Position numbers and translations under genes: made by a program
Part shown: in pieces, positions 8,686 through 19,395 of the stretch
Layout of the letters: each line of letters begins with the position of its first letter
Numbering within the stretch: position 1 is the stretch's first letter
DNA from: Cladosporium sp. IMV 00045
Lineage: Eukaryota; Ascomycota; Dothideomycetes; Cladosporiales; Cladosporiaceae
DNA length: 64,000 bases
Direction of reading: 5' to 3'
Assembly: GCA_001931905.2 (NCBI GenBank)
Contig: MSJI02000251.1
Span: forward strand, 1 to 64,000
Notes under the pieces: generated by a model
The model's database searches: none
Seen by the model: only the letters and a program-made list of their open reading frames with translations
Told to the model about the DNA's origin: nothing

Positions 8686-10704
8686 CTACCTCGTCTGCAA
8701 CATCTCACTTCCACCCTTCCCCACAGCCTCCTTCGCCTCCCTAACCTCCTTCCTACTCAACCCCAAACTGGTCGCATACTCTCCAAAAGCAAGCAACATC
8801 CTCTCCAACAACTCCCTCGACTCCGCAAGCAACTCCCTAATCTCCGCCACATCCCTGCTCTTCCGCGCATCGAACTCGACGTCCGTCCAGCTAGGTTCGA
8901 GGACTTGCACGAAACGCGTAATCTCCGCAATGGCGGAGGTGTACGAGCGGATGATGGCGGGGACGTCTTTGGCGGCCTGGCCGTAGTCGTCTTCGTCCAG
9001 GGACGCGAGGACGAGGGCGGCGAGGGCGCGGATGGCGTGCGTGATGTTGACGCGGTTGCTGCGGGGGACGCCGAAGACGACGGCGTTGGCGAGGCGGGAG
9101 AAGGTTTGGCGGAGGGGTTCGCCGAGGGGGGTTTGGAGGAGTTTGAGCATGTAGCCGTTGGTTTCGGCGCTGAGGGTTTGTTTGCTGAGTTGGGCTTGTT
9201 GCTCTTTGGAGAGGACGCGGTCGGTGCCCCATTCGAGAGCGCGTTTGGGAGAGAGCGAGTTGTGGGCGTTGGGGCTTTGGCCGATGGAGCGGGCGATGTT
9301 GCCGATGTTTTGGCTGAACGAGGAGGATTGTTTGGCGAAGACTTCTCCTTCTTTGACGCCCTGGTTGGCGATTCTTGGAAGGCCCATGGGGGCAGTTTGT
9401 GGGTGCCCGATGAGGTGTTCCTGCTGTTTGCGCGAGAGTTCCTCGGCTGCCATCTTAGCACGACCTTCGACGGGTTCTTGTGATTCTCTGATACGAGTCC
9501 TGATTGCCTCGATCTCATCCAAGCAAGCAGTGCTAATCTGGGTCCAGGTGCTGCCAGTGTTGCGGTCGACTTCGGTGAAGATAGATTTCCTACGTGCAGC
9601 AAAGTCCGTGCAGATGAGGTAAAGCTCCCAAAAAGCGAAAGTCTTGGGCAACTCCTTCTTGCTCTTGAGACCATTGAGTAAAGATCCGTTCGGGTCCTTC
9701 GATCCAGCGTTATCCTTGATCTCGCTGGTCAAAGGGTTACCCTTCTTAAGCGGAGGCTCAGCAACGTAGAGCGTGAATATGGTGTTGCTGATCTCCCACA
9801 GGAAGATCAGCATAAAGCTTGAGCTTCCGCCCTGCCACATCAGACCGGGGATGTGGATAAGACCAGAGGGCGGGGCGTTGTTAGGCAGGTGACGGTGGTA
9901 GAGGCTTCCAATAGTGGAAAACAGAGACCAGGCCGGACGACGAACGATTGTGAAGTAGATTGGCGTAATCGTGACCATTCCCCAGATAGCAAGCTGAAAA
10001 GCCGATTGTGCCACCGATGGAGCCTTCTCTCTGAGCTTCGCCATCGGGCTCATTGGTTGCGATTCTTCCTCAACACTTCCATCCTGATTAGTCTTCTTCT
10101 TCTTCTCCAAAAGTTGCACAGTATCCCTGTCACTGTAAAGATGCACACCGGTCTGCCAAAGAGCCAGACACATGTACAAACACCTCAGCAGGATCGGGTT
10201 CTCATTCAGTCTGGGTCTTTCATATGGCCGACCCTGATCAATCCATCCCAGCTGTGATTCCTTCGCTCTTGACCAGATGTACACTTCACCGAAAAAGAAA
10301 GCCGAAAAGATATACCAGGCCAGAGTGTGGTACGTCCTTAGCGTGGTCAAGTGCTGAACAAACGTCTCGAGTCCGGATGTTGTGTTTCTCTCTCCGACGT
10401 GCAAGTTCGCCAGTCGGATGATGAAGACGGCCAAGACCGTCAAGAAGAGAAGCATTGTGCGAACTCCAGGCAGGCCGAAGGGGAACATGCGCCAGAAGAG
10501 ATTTCCATCTGACATGAGGACTGCTTCGGTGTAGCAGAGGAATAGTGCGGCGCCGGCTGCGCTCGTGAAGCGGCGATGCATTGCCGGGGTAAGGAAGTCC
10601 TTGTAGGAGCGAACCTTGGGTTCTGGTTTGGAAGACATCTTGCCGATGCTCGCTGAAGGAGCGTATGAATTGTTGCACTGGAGAGTCGTGGTTCGTGTCG
10701 CCAT
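8686..10704 (-). CDS. NDC1: Nucleoporin NDC1 (membrane ring of the nuclear pore complex)
   Basis: A single exon encodes 672 residues. NDC1 is the conserved multi-pass membrane nucleoporin that anchors the nuclear pore complex in the pore membrane and, in yeasts, also supports spindle-pole-body insertion. The N-terminal half carries about six hydrophobic spans (for example AAGAALFLCYTEAVL, MLLFLTVLAVFIIRL, TLAWYIFSAFFFGEVYIW and SSFMLIFLWEISNTIFTLYV). The hydrophilic C-terminal half has a final helical region ending near GKGGSEMLQTR. The opening SYKDFLTPAMHRRFT is typical of fungal NDC1. A second in-frame ATG at residue 23 (MSSKPEPKVRS) is an equally plausible start. The gene is divergent from the syntaxin gene to its right. 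Confidence 0.85.
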   Translation of the reverse strand: MATRTTTLQCNNSYAPSASIGKMSSKPEPKVRSYKDFLTPAMHRRFTSAAGAALFLCYTEAVLMSDGNLFWRMFPFGLPGVRTMLLFLTVLAVFIIRLANLHVGERNTTSGLETFVQHLTTLRTYHTLAWYIFSAFFFGEVYIWSRAKESQLGWIDQGRPYERPRLNENPILLRCLYMCLALWQTGVHLYSDRDTVQLLEKKKKTNQDGSVEEESQPMSPMAKLREKAPSVAQSAFQLAIWGMVTITPIYFTIVRRPAWSLFSTIGSLYHRHLPNNAPPSGLIHIPGLMWQGGSSSFMLIFLWEISNTIFTLYVAEPPLKKGNPLTSEIKDNAGSKDPNGSLLNGLKSKKELPKTFAFWELYLICTDFAARRKSIFTEVDRNTGSTWTQISTACLDEIEAIRTRIRESQEPVEGRAKMAAEELSRKQQEHLIGHPQTAPMGLPRIANQGVKEGEVFAKQSSSFSQNIGNIARSIGQSPNAHNSLSPKRALEWGTDRVLSKEQQAQLSKQTLSAETNGYMLKLLQTPLGEPLRQTFSRLANAVVFGVPRSNRVNITHAIRALAALVLASLDEDDYGQAAKDVPAIIRSYTSAIAEITRFVQVLEPSWTDVEFDARKSRDVAEIRELLAESRELLERMLLAFGEYATSLGLSRKEVREAKEAVGKGGSEMLQTR

Positions 10705-11172
10705 GCTAAAGAGGTGTAGTGAAAGAAAAGGTTTCGCGAGTGTCGCGTTGTGTAAATGCAGCTTCTACTCAGACATCGCTGGTCAGACAGTCCTCCACGT
10801 AGTATCCGCACCGAGATGTGCGTATGGAAGGAAAGTGTTCGTTGTTGTGGTGTGAGATGGACTTGTTTGATTGAACTTCACAAACGTCTCTCTCACATGT
10901 TTCCAAAGCGGTAAACAGTCTTGGCGACGCTGGCAGCACCGACTTGCCGGGACGTCATCCATCCATGCCGGGCAAGGCACCAAGCCACTTAGCCGGCACG
11001 AGACATACCACGACGACCTCACTCCTCTTCGTCCCATACTGTCACCAAATTGTACACCGTGACTGTATACACCACTGCTGGCTAATCGGCAACGAAGTCA
11101 GCTCATTCCAGCGATAACCAAATCGCAACCTCACCGCCCAGCGACGACCTCACATCCACCACCACCACCACC
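10705..11172. other. Divergent intergenic region, NDC1 / syntaxin
   Basis: This shared upstream region is 468 bp long. It holds a single TTGCCG at 10944-10949 with no paired half-site, and ends in a CCA-repeat tract touching the syntaxin ATG. I find no TATA box in it that I would defend. Confidence 0.4.
11156..11172 (+). repeat. (CCA)n tract directly before the syntaxin ATG
   Basis: CCA units run uninterrupted into the start codon at 11173. The same arrangement occurs before the VTC1 start and, in shorter form, before the start at 13716 on the minus strand. Confidence 0.85.
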
Positions 11173-12050
11173 ATGTCCTTCCAAGACTCCGGGGCTCTCG
11201 AGTGTACGTCCCTACCCACTCCCACTCCATAAACCCTCACTAACACCTCCCAGCCCAACCCACAACCTGGCGCCGCACCGACGACCCTCAATATGCCGAC
11301 GACCCCGAATTCCAGTCCCTAACCACCACCCTCTCGGACAAACTCTTCACGCTCACCAACTCCATCTCCCGCCTCAACAACCAAATCGCCCTCCTCGGCA
11401 CAAAGCGCGAAACCGACCGCGTGCGCGAGCGCGTGCAAGACCTCCTCGCCGAAACGGGCGCGTCCTTCAAAGACATCGGCGAAGGGCTCAAGCGCGTCAG
11501 CAACTGGGAGGACTTGGGGCCGAGCCAGAAGTACACGCAGGGCAAGCTCAACCAGGAGTTCCGCGCGAGTTTGAGCGAGTTTCAGGTGCTGCAGCGGCAG
11601 GCGCTGGAGAAGCAGCGAGCGAGCGCGAGCGCGGCGCGGACGGCGTTGGAGCAGGAGGAGGGGGCACAGGACGGTAGTCAAGGCCAAGGCCAGCAGCAGC
11701 AGCAGCAGCAATTGCAGGCGCAACAACCGCAGCTCGCAGACCAATCCGACGTAGACTTCCAAGAAACGCTGATCATCGAGCGCGAGTCGGAAATCCGCAA
11801 CATCGAGCAGTCCGTCGGGGAACTTAACGAGCTGTTCCGCGACGTGGCGCACATGGTGCACGAGCAAGGGCAGAGTTTGGACGTGATCAGCGATAACGTG
11901 ACGCAGACGAGGGATGATACGCGGAATGCGGATCAGCAGTTGCGCACGGCGAGTCGGCATCAGAAGAGCGCGAGGGGGAAGGCGTGTTGTCTTTTGTTGA
12001 TTTTGGTGGTGGTGTTGACTGTTATTATTGTGGCTGCTGTTTTGGGTTAG
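11173..12050 (+). CDS. Endosomal/vacuolar Qa-SNARE (PEP12-like syntaxin)
   Basis: Exon 1 is 11173-11203 and exon 2 is 11254-12050, with a 50-bp intron; the protein has 275 residues. Order of parts: an N-terminal Habc-type helical region (about 20-110, LSDKLFTLTNSISRLNNQIALLG), a Gln-rich linker with seven consecutive Gln, a t-SNARE helix (about 192-252), and a C-terminal anchor (CCLLLILVVVLTVIIVAAVLG). The zero-layer Gln sits in MVHEQGQSLD, making it a Qa-SNARE. Such proteins drive membrane fusion at the late endosome or vacuole. Pep12 and Vam3 cannot be separated without an alignment. The exon join is firm, giving LEASQ-free continuity as LESQPTTWRRTDD. Confidence 0.87.
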
Positions 12051-12774
12051 GGGTAGAGGGTGGTTTCGTTTGGGGCGGGTTTTCTTTTCCTGTTTCTTTC
12101 ACTGTCCACTGGAGGATGTATTTCAGTTCTATATACCTCTTTTGTGCTTTTCTGGCATTTTCAGACATTTCGGCGAAGACAGATACATGCGACATGGAAA
12201 CTGTGCATTACCGGACCAGAAGAGCATGCGATTTTTCAAATGGTGTACCAAGATTAGGTCATTCAGCTTGATATTTGCTCCATGGTCATCATAAAATATG
12301 CTACGCTGCGCTAAAATCGGCATATAACCCCCAATGTAAGGTTAATAATAAAACGACAAAAGCACATCCACACCCTCTCGTGCATATCACATCTACTCTT
12401 ACGCAGCCAAACCCATCTCCGCGAGCCAATCATAATAATTCTCTAGCATGACAATGCGTTTTGTGCAGATATATCACCCTTGCGTGCATAAAAGTCGTCA
12501 TCATTCCCACGTGGGAGGCGCCCACGTGTTTCTTCGTCTCATGTTCTTCTCGAGGTCTCCCCCAATCAACTGCGTGCCGAACCCAGATCTTGTGCCGGAG
12601 CTCTGTCCGAGAGACATTGATCGATTGTTGGAAGTCTTGCAAGAATAAGAACGCGTTCGCCATTGCGTATGGCAGGAGATGCAGCCGCGGGCGGTTTTCG
12701 AGGCTGTAATATCTCCACAGATAGAGACCGTTGATCATGATCATTCATCAAACATCATTCTCCTCCCAACTCCC
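12051..12774. other. Convergent intergenic region
   Basis: This 3' space lies between the syntaxin and the conserved protein on the other strand. It is AT-rich in the first half. I see no coding or RNA gene. Confidence 0.45.
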
Positions 12775-13716
12775 TCACCTCCCCCTCTCATGCTCCCCAC
12801 CACCACTCCCCCTCGCCGTAGTCCCCTGACTACTCCCCCCCAACCCGACCCCCTCCCCATCCCCCGGCGCCCTGGGCCCCACCATCCAATCCTCCATAGC
12901 CAACCACTGACTCCAAGCTTTCTCAGCGGCGAGAATCTCCTCAACCTTCGCCTCACCGAGCGGTTTCATGAAAGGCGTGCACTCATCCGCTCCCCCACCC
13001 GAGCCCGCATCGTAGTGTTTCTTGCAAGTCCTCCACCCGCCGTGTTTGGCGGCGAAGAGGTAGTTGCGGCGCTCGCAGTCGAGGTGGGGCGAGACGCCGC
13101 GCGCCCAGTCGTCGCCGAAGAAGCCGTGTAGGATTGGAGGTTTGTCGAAGCCGGTGATTATGAGGCGCCGGATGTAGGGGAGGAGGGAGACGAAGGTTGG
13201 TTGTTGCTGGTGTTGGTTGGGGTTAGGTTGGTTGTTGGAGGCGGTGGAGTGGGAGGGGCTGTTGAAGCCGTTGGTCGGGGGGCGGTGGTAGGGTGTGAAT
13301 GTGAATTGTTGGGGGTTGGAGTGCGAGGCGGGTGAGGGTGCGGTGTTGCCAGGTGCGGAGGTGATGATGGGGTGGGCGAGCCATTGGTAGGGGAGACGAA
13401 TGTTTATCAGTGCGCAGAGGGCTTGCGTGCCGGGTTCGTGTTGCGCGTGGTCGAGGAAGTAGCGCTGGCAGCTTTGGTAGGCGGGATGCCAGTCGACGAT
13501 GTCGAAGTTGGGATCATTGGAGAGGAGAGGAGGGGGAGCGGGTGGCTCGTCGATTATGCCGTCCATGAAGTTTGGTTTGCGCGAGGGTCTGGTTGAAGAT
13601 GAGGCGGAGGCGGATGAAGACGACGAGGCGGCGGCGGGGTACAAGTGAGGCGGCGGAGGTCGGTTTGCGTAGTATGAATCGAAGGGTCTGGAGTTGAACT
13701 GGCCGTATCGGTCCAT
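12775..13716 (-). CDS. Conserved Pezizomycotina protein of unknown function
   Basis: A single exon of 313 residues from the ATG at 13716; the frame is open further upstream but has no ATG there. The first 65 residues are low complexity (Pro, Ser, Ala). The ordered core starts at FDIVDWHPAYQSCQRYFLDHAQ and continues through LCALINIRLPYQWL, a disordered Asn/Pro/Gln insert, LLPYIRRLIITGFDKPPILHGFFGDDWARGV, RRNYLFAAKHGGW and AEKAWSQWLAMEDWMVGPRAP. I recognise this arrangement from hypothetical proteins of filamentous ascomycetes. From memory, some carry the database label 'ilp is an apoptosis inhibitor', which I cannot verify or support from sequence. No membrane span or signal peptide is present. 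Confidence 0.75.
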   Translation of the reverse strand: MDRYGQFNSRPFDSYYANRPPPPHLYPAAASSSSSASASSSTRPSRKPNFMDGIIDEPPAPPPLLSNDPNFDIVDWHPAYQSCQRYFLDHAQHEPGTQALCALINIRLPYQWLAHPIITSAPGNTAPSPASHSNPQQFTFTPYHRPPTNGFNSPSHSTASNNQPNPNQHQQQPTFVSLLPYIRRLIITGFDKPPILHGFFGDDWARGVSPHLDCERRNYLFAAKHGGWRTCKKHYDAGSGGGADECTPFMKPLGEAKVEEILAAEKAWSQWLAMEDWMVGPRAPGDGEGVGLGGSSQGTTARGSGGGEHERGR

Positions 13717-14530
13717 GGTGGTGGTGTGTGTATATATGAAGTGAGATTGAGTTTGGGGCAGCTGCTGCAAGGTACACCGATCTGGAGATGGAGAGGTGAA
13801 GTGATGAGGTCAGAGAGTCGTTGCACGGATCGAGGGGAGTCTGGAGTGGATTGAGGTGGATGATAGCTGTAGGGCAGTAGTGAGGCTGAGGAGATGCGAA
13901 TTGGTAGATGAAGGTATTGTCGACCTACTTTGGTGTCACGCAGTGTGTGTGGAACAACTACAGTGTTGCAGATGAGATCATCCCATGTCATGTTAATAAT
14001 TTACCCGGCTATTGGAATAAAGAAAGAATAAAGAAGAATGGCATGATGCTTGTGAGATACTTTCCTTAGCTTCCGCCGGTGATGAAGCCGACCGATTTTG
14101 AGAGCAAAAGACCCTGGCTACTGGCTCGCGTGATCGACCTAACGTTTCGACTGATCCGAGGCTATTCCAACGTCCAAGACATCCATTTCTCTATATGCTA
14201 TTCTTGAACCATTGTTTCGACGTCGAGATACGACGAGAAGCACAACAAATGCATGGAGAAATTTGTTGCTGATATCTGACAGCTAGTCCCACCAATTTCT
14301 TGCTATGAGGCCCCTTATCATCGATCGAACATCTCTACAAGTGTACAATCGAAAAATCCACCTAACGACGTCATCCTACGATAATAAGACCGTCTTGTCT
14401 TTCGATCATCTTGTATATACATACATGTACATGTACCCCCTTGCAGTCCCCCCTTCGTCCTCCCAAAACTCCCCAAGAATTGAAAGTAAAGATCTGCCTT
14501 CTCACCAACCCCCAACCAATGCTAAGAAAA
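13717..14530. other. Divergent intergenic region
   Basis: This is the upstream region of two divergent genes. A short CCA tract and a TATATA run near 13730-13736 belong to the leader of the left gene. The right half is AT-rich with TATATACATACATGTACATGTA near 14411-14432, probably leader sequence of the aldo/keto reductase. No gene is seen. Confidence 0.4.
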
Positions 14531-15549
14531 ATGGCCACCCAAACCTACTCCCTAACTAGCCGCCTCCCCCTCCCCAACACCCCCTCCCTCACCCTCCCCC
14601 ACATCCACCTAGGCGTCTACCTAACCTCCGGCGCCGAGACCCGGCGCGCCGTCCGCTACGCCCTCGAAGCCGGCTACCGCGCCTTCGACTCGGCGCAAAT
14701 GTACCACAACGAGCGCGAAGTCGGCAGCACGATCCTCGAATACCTGCAAGAACACGAGGGCGAGTTGAGGCGCGAGGATATCCACTACACGAGTAAATTG
14801 GCGAGTAATGCGAGTTATGAGCAGGTGAGGAAGAGTATCACGAAGAGTGTGAAGGAGTGCGGACTGGGGTATATCGATTTGTTCCTGCTGCATTCGCCTT
14901 ACGGGGGCAAGAAAGCGCGGTTGGAGAGTTGGCGGGCCCTGGAGGATGCCGTGGATGAGGGCGAGGTGAGGATTCCGGGCGTGAGCAATTATGGCGAGAA
15001 ACACGTGAGTTGATCGAAACCTCCCTCTCTAATCATATCAAGAAGATTCTTTTTTCATTGACGAAACGAACTAGATCGACGAACTCTTCGCCTCCTCCCC
15101 CCGCCACCTCCCCGCCATAAACCAAATCGAAGTCCACCCCTTCAACACCCGCTCCTCCCTCACGCAGCACTGCAAAAAGCACAATATCGTCGTGGAAGCC
15201 TACGCACCCCTCGCGCGCGCCTACAAAATGAAGGACCCGACCATAGTCCGTCTTTCACAGAAATACAACTGCACGCCCGCGCAGCTGATGGTGCGGTGGA
15301 ATCTGCAGCACGGGCACGTGGTGTTGCCGAAGAGTGTGAAGAGGGAGCGGATTGTGGAGAATGCGGACGTGGGCGGATTTGTGATTGAGGAGGGGGATGT
15401 GGAGGTGATGGATGGGTTGGATGAATATCTTGTTACTGGTGAGTCGCGGTTTTCGTTCTTGGTTTAGGGGTTTGGTTTTCTGTTGTTGTGTTGGGTCTTG
15501 ACTGACTTTTTGTGATCTTTTAGATTGGGACCCCGTCGATGCGCCATAG
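14531..15549 (+). CDS. Aldo/keto reductase, three exons
   Basis: Exons are 14531-15004, 15075-15438 and 15524-15549; introns are 70 and 85 bp; the protein has 287 residues. This is an NADPH-dependent oxidoreductase of the AKR (alpha/beta)8-barrel family. The catalytic tetrad is visible: D53 and Y58 in [11 protein letters not shown]89 in YTSKLAS and H121 in [15 protein letters not shown]-binding features are also present: INQIEVHPF, then [25 protein letters not shown]. The last exon adds only DWDPVDAP, a typical AKR tail, which confirms the third exon; without it the frame would run into intron sequence. An alternative ATG lies four codons upstream at 14519. The physiological substrate is unknown. 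Confidence 0.88.
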
Positions 15550-15836
15550 ATGTCCTGTTCAGACGATACTTTTGGATGATGTATATATGAACGGAAACGA
15601 AAGCAACACTGATAGAAGAAATCTATGCAAACGCAATAACGAAACCCTCAGACACAATCCTCACGGAGTCAGATGATATTATTGATGAAACAGACAACTT
15701 CCTATACTTGCACCGGCCTCACCCTCCAATCCAACAGCAGTCCCAATTCCCAACCTCATCCCATACTCACTCGCAAGCAAGGCCGTCAGCCCAACAAACT
15801 CAGCAAACTCTCACAACACTCCACAGATCCTACCCT

Positions 15837-16835
15837 CTACCTAGTCAAACCAGTAGTGAGCGCACTCGGATCGGCGAGGACCTTGTCCTTCATGGAGATC
15901 AAATCGTCCACATCCCACTGGGCCCAGACATAGCGGCCGTTGAGGAAATCCGCCTCAGGGCTAGCGAGCCAGACGGCAAAATCACCCGGCACCTTGACTA
16001 TACATCGATGTTGTCAGTGAATGCCCTCGTTTTACAACATTGGAATTCAAAGGAACTTACTATCCTCCCAAACAGCCATATCTTTAGGGATATTCTCCTC
16101 CGCGAGCGGCGTCCAAATCGAACCCGGGTGGAAAGAGATGAACTTGACGTTGCTGGCCGGCTCGTCGAAAGCGAAGTGCGTGGTGAGCTGGTTGGCAGCC
16201 GCCTTAGACGCGCAATACCCATTGGCGTTCGGCACGACCATCTGGGAGGCGCAGGAGCTCACGTGGAGAACGGACTTGGGTCCTCCACAAGCGGTGGAGG
16301 GGAGGTTGACGAACTCCTTCACCATGTGATGGAAGCCGACGACGTTGACGGTGAAGTAGTTGGCCATGGCCTCGGTGCTGATGTCTTTGGTGGGAGTCAT
16401 GCTGGCGACGGCCGTGGCGCAGGGGACCAGGACGTCGATTTCGCCGACTGAGCTGAGGATCTCGCTCATACGTGGGAAGTCGGACTGCGACGCGGCGTAG
16501 GTCTCGACTTTCACGGAGGGGTAGGCGGCTTCGAGGGACGCCTTCGCTTCGTCGAGGACGGACTGGCGGCGTTGGATGATGATGATGCGGCTGATACCGG
16601 CTTTGGCGAAGGACTCGCTGATGGAGTAGCCGATGCCGGTTGCTGGGAGTGGTTAGTGGAGTCTCTCCAGCGGTTTGATGAGTTCGTGAGACGTACCACC
16701 GGCCGTGATGAGCAGAGTCTTGCCCTTTGCGTCGAACGTGGTCTTTGAAGGCGAGATGCGATCGTAGGTGTCCTTGTGGTAGGTCTTGATCTCGGCCGGC
16801 CTGACCTGCAGATTGTCCTTGAAATCGAACGGCAT
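15837..16835 (-). CDS. Short-chain dehydrogenase/reductase, three exons
   Basis: Exons on the minus strand are 16697-16835, 16061-16642 and 15837-15997; introns are 54 and 63 bp; the protein has 293 residues. The Rossmann cofactor motif reads [15 protein letters not shown] across the first junction. An SDR serine lies in HVSSCASQ and the YxxxK pair in YCASKAA, followed by [12 protein letters not shown]. The C-terminal exon gives [34 protein letters not shown], the usual end of classical fungal SDRs. A 35-residue N-terminal extension precedes the Rossmann strand. It is convergent with the aldo/keto reductase, so two NAD(P)H-dependent reductases lie together, though nothing shows a shared pathway. 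Confidence 0.87.
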
Positions 16836-17930
16836 GTTGGCGTTGTTTGACGTTGGAAATTCGATGTGTTGATTGATGTATCAGTGGATGATCGTACGGT
16901 CGATGTTGGATTGCAATGGGTAAACTCAGAGATGTCCGTGAAGTCAAGCAGTATTTAAACTCTGGTAAGATTGCGACGATCAATCCTTCCTCGCGACGAC
17001 CTCTCATGATGCTTCATAATCAGGAACGCGATCAGGCAGCCCTTCTCGCACGCAAGCTCAATCGCATTCGCAAGGTTCAAAGGATTGCGGCTGCATGTGT
17101 GAGTGTACAAAGAAATCCAGTCGCAATAAGACCGAATTGACTAAGCCATCAGATGGTTGTGTTTCACGATCGCATCCAAACCCGGATCACGAAATCCAAT
17201 GGACACGGACGCGGACGACGACTGCAATTCCGTATGCCGATGGTGACATTACTGTCTTCGCACAGGATGACACAGCAGAAACACCACTCACCAAATCGGT
17301 ATTATGGCACGCTCCCACTTAGTGCGCCTGCATAATAATCGTGTTGCTTACGGGAGGCCTTATCGGTGGTATGCTTGTTTAACGCCGAGAGAGCAAAGTC
17401 CTTTGTTTGGCGTGCACAAAGCTATCGATATACGAGCAACAGTTATCTCATGTAGTCATTTGAGGAGCTGTGCTAACTTAGAAAAGACAAGTCGGGAATA
17501 TTTCGTGTTGGCACAAGTGGTATAACGAGATCTGCAGACCATGCATACGCGAAAGGACCCAAGTCCACGGCGGACGCCGTCAGAGGCGTACATGTAGTGC
17601 TTTGATAGATGACCATTCTTTTAATTCTAGGTTTAGCTAATGAAGAGCAGCTTGAGATCATATCATTGCCATGGGCTATTGACATATATCAAGAGTGCGA
17701 ATCTCGACCATGTGAGAATTAAAATAATACATGTAGATGTACATGTGAATAGAAGATGCACGCAAGCTATACCGATGAAATCATACGCAAGGCCCAAGCT
17801 CCATCAAGCTTCACTTCACCGTCTTCATATGTTCACGACCTCCCTCCAAACCACTTTCAAGACGATTCCAAAATCCACACATACAAACACTACCCAGACT
17901 CCTCAAAGACCCTCAAAAACCGTCAAAAAC
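16836..17930. other. Intergenic region (1.1 kb)
   Basis: This is the upstream region of the SDR (left) and of the small membrane protein (right). ORFs are short and show no family signal. I see no RNA gene. Confidence 0.4.
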
Positions 17931-18371
17931 ATGGGCGCCCGCCTCTCCAAACCCCGCGGCCCAGCCGGCACAACCGAATCCTCTCGCCCCGTGCCCGCAC
18001 CACCAGCACCCACACCGGCACGCCCCCTCCCCCGCCGCCCCTTCAACGCGCGCACCGCCATGGCGCCCGCGGCCGCTTTCACCATGGCCTGCATCCTCTT
18101 CGTGTACAGCACGACGAGCATCCGGGCGGCGAAAGAGAATGCCCGTCGGTACAGAGAGAAAGATACCGGTGGGGAAGGGCTGAGTTTGATTGAGGAGAAT
18201 AGGAGACGGCATGGGATGGGGGGGAGGAGGGAGGGGGAGAGGGGCACAGTGGGGGAGTTGGCTGGGCAGTTGTTTGGGAAGGGTGGGGAGGAGGATAAGC
18301 AGGTGGAGGGTGGGAGGGCGAGGAGTAAGGAGGAGGAGAGGTTGAGGGCGTTGAAGGGTGAGAGGAGGTAG
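17931..18371 (+). CDS. Small N-myristoylation-type single-span membrane protein, unknown
   Basis: A single exon of 146 residues from the ATG at 17931; the frame is open upstream, but MGARLSKP is the natural start. Gly2 and Ser6 match the N-myristoylation consensus. Residues 11-40 are Pro/Arg-rich, one hydrophobic span covers about 44-62 (MAPAAAFTMACILFVYSTT), and the tail is long, charged and probably helical (EENRRRHG...KEEERLRALKGERR). I do not recognise the family. The layout resembles small organelle or plasma-membrane anchored proteins, but no role can be stated. Confidence 0.6.
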   Translation: MGARLSKPRGPAGTTESSRPVPAPPAPTPARPLPRRPFNARTAMAPAAAFTMACILFVYSTTSIRAAKENARRYREKDTGGEGLSLIEENRRRHGMGGRREGERGTVGELAGQLFGKGGEEDKQVEGGRARSKEEERLRALKGERR

Positions 18372-19395
18372 GGTGATTGGAGGTTTGAATTTGCAATCTT
18401 GGGAGGGTGGGCTGTGCTTGTCGATCGGGACGGTTTCGTCGCGAAGAAGTCGACATCGCACTGGCATCATCGAGCGTAATGCTCGCCACGGAGACTCAAG
18501 GCTCAATGTCGAGCAGAACCGCTACCGGATATGTCGCTGGATTTTACTTGACTGCCACAACTCAAGTCTGGCCCGCCTCAACATTGCTCTCGAGGGTGCA
18601 CATATGAAGCCTTGCTTTAGAGGCAGAATGTGCAAATATGAAAGCACAGCAGAGCACTGGCACGTCTAGCCTGAGAATACGGATCGAATCGGGTTCTTGC
18701 AGGCATGAATTGTGGTTACCGTCCTTGCAACGCCGGAGAACGGACACGAACCACAGGCGAACAGCCGATTCGGGTAACGGTCCCTCTCGTGAGGAACGAT
18801 CAAGATTTTGTATGTCTAATCTAAAGGACAACGCCGATTCCACCGCTAGCCCGCGATCGCTATGTTGCGGCCACCGAGTATGCAGGCTCGAGATTGACTG
18901 TTTCAGCGAGTCTAAGAGACCTTAACCGATCGATACTGCAACGGCAACTTCTTCTGGAAAATGTCTCGTCTGGAAAGCCGCATGAGCCCTAGCTACGCAG
19001 CCCTGCAGATGCTCCGCTTGGAGGAAGCCTTTATTGCCCCATTCAAAACTACACCGCCAATGCGAGAGGCTCCAGAGTAGTGATGGATGCGCTCTGAGCG
19101 CGGCGCTAAGCCTGCTGGTGGAGACAACTCGCGGCTCGTCCGGTGTAAAGGATGAAGCACAAGGGAAGCGCGCCAATGTCGATATTCTGGCATGATTGGC
19201 GCGCGAGGGCGCATGTAGTACTGTGGTGGGGACAACTGCACCATCACACATATTTCATCAGCATACTGTACCTATCAAACGTTGTAACATGACGGGTCAT
19301 TTCTCTCAGTTACTTACCTCCTAACCCACGAACAAGCTGCGCATCAGCCTGATTTTCAAGCCTTCTTCATCAATTAAACAACTTCCAACTCAACC
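18372..19395. other. Convergent intergenic region (1.0 kb)
   Basis: This is 3' space between the small membrane protein and SMN. ORFs are short and overlapping, with no motif I can name. I see no gene. Confidence 0.4.

Noticed and set aside
8593..9483. 296-codon frame antisense to NDC1.
   Set aside because: A shadow of the NDC1 coding frame in GC-rich sequence; it encodes low-complexity residues only.
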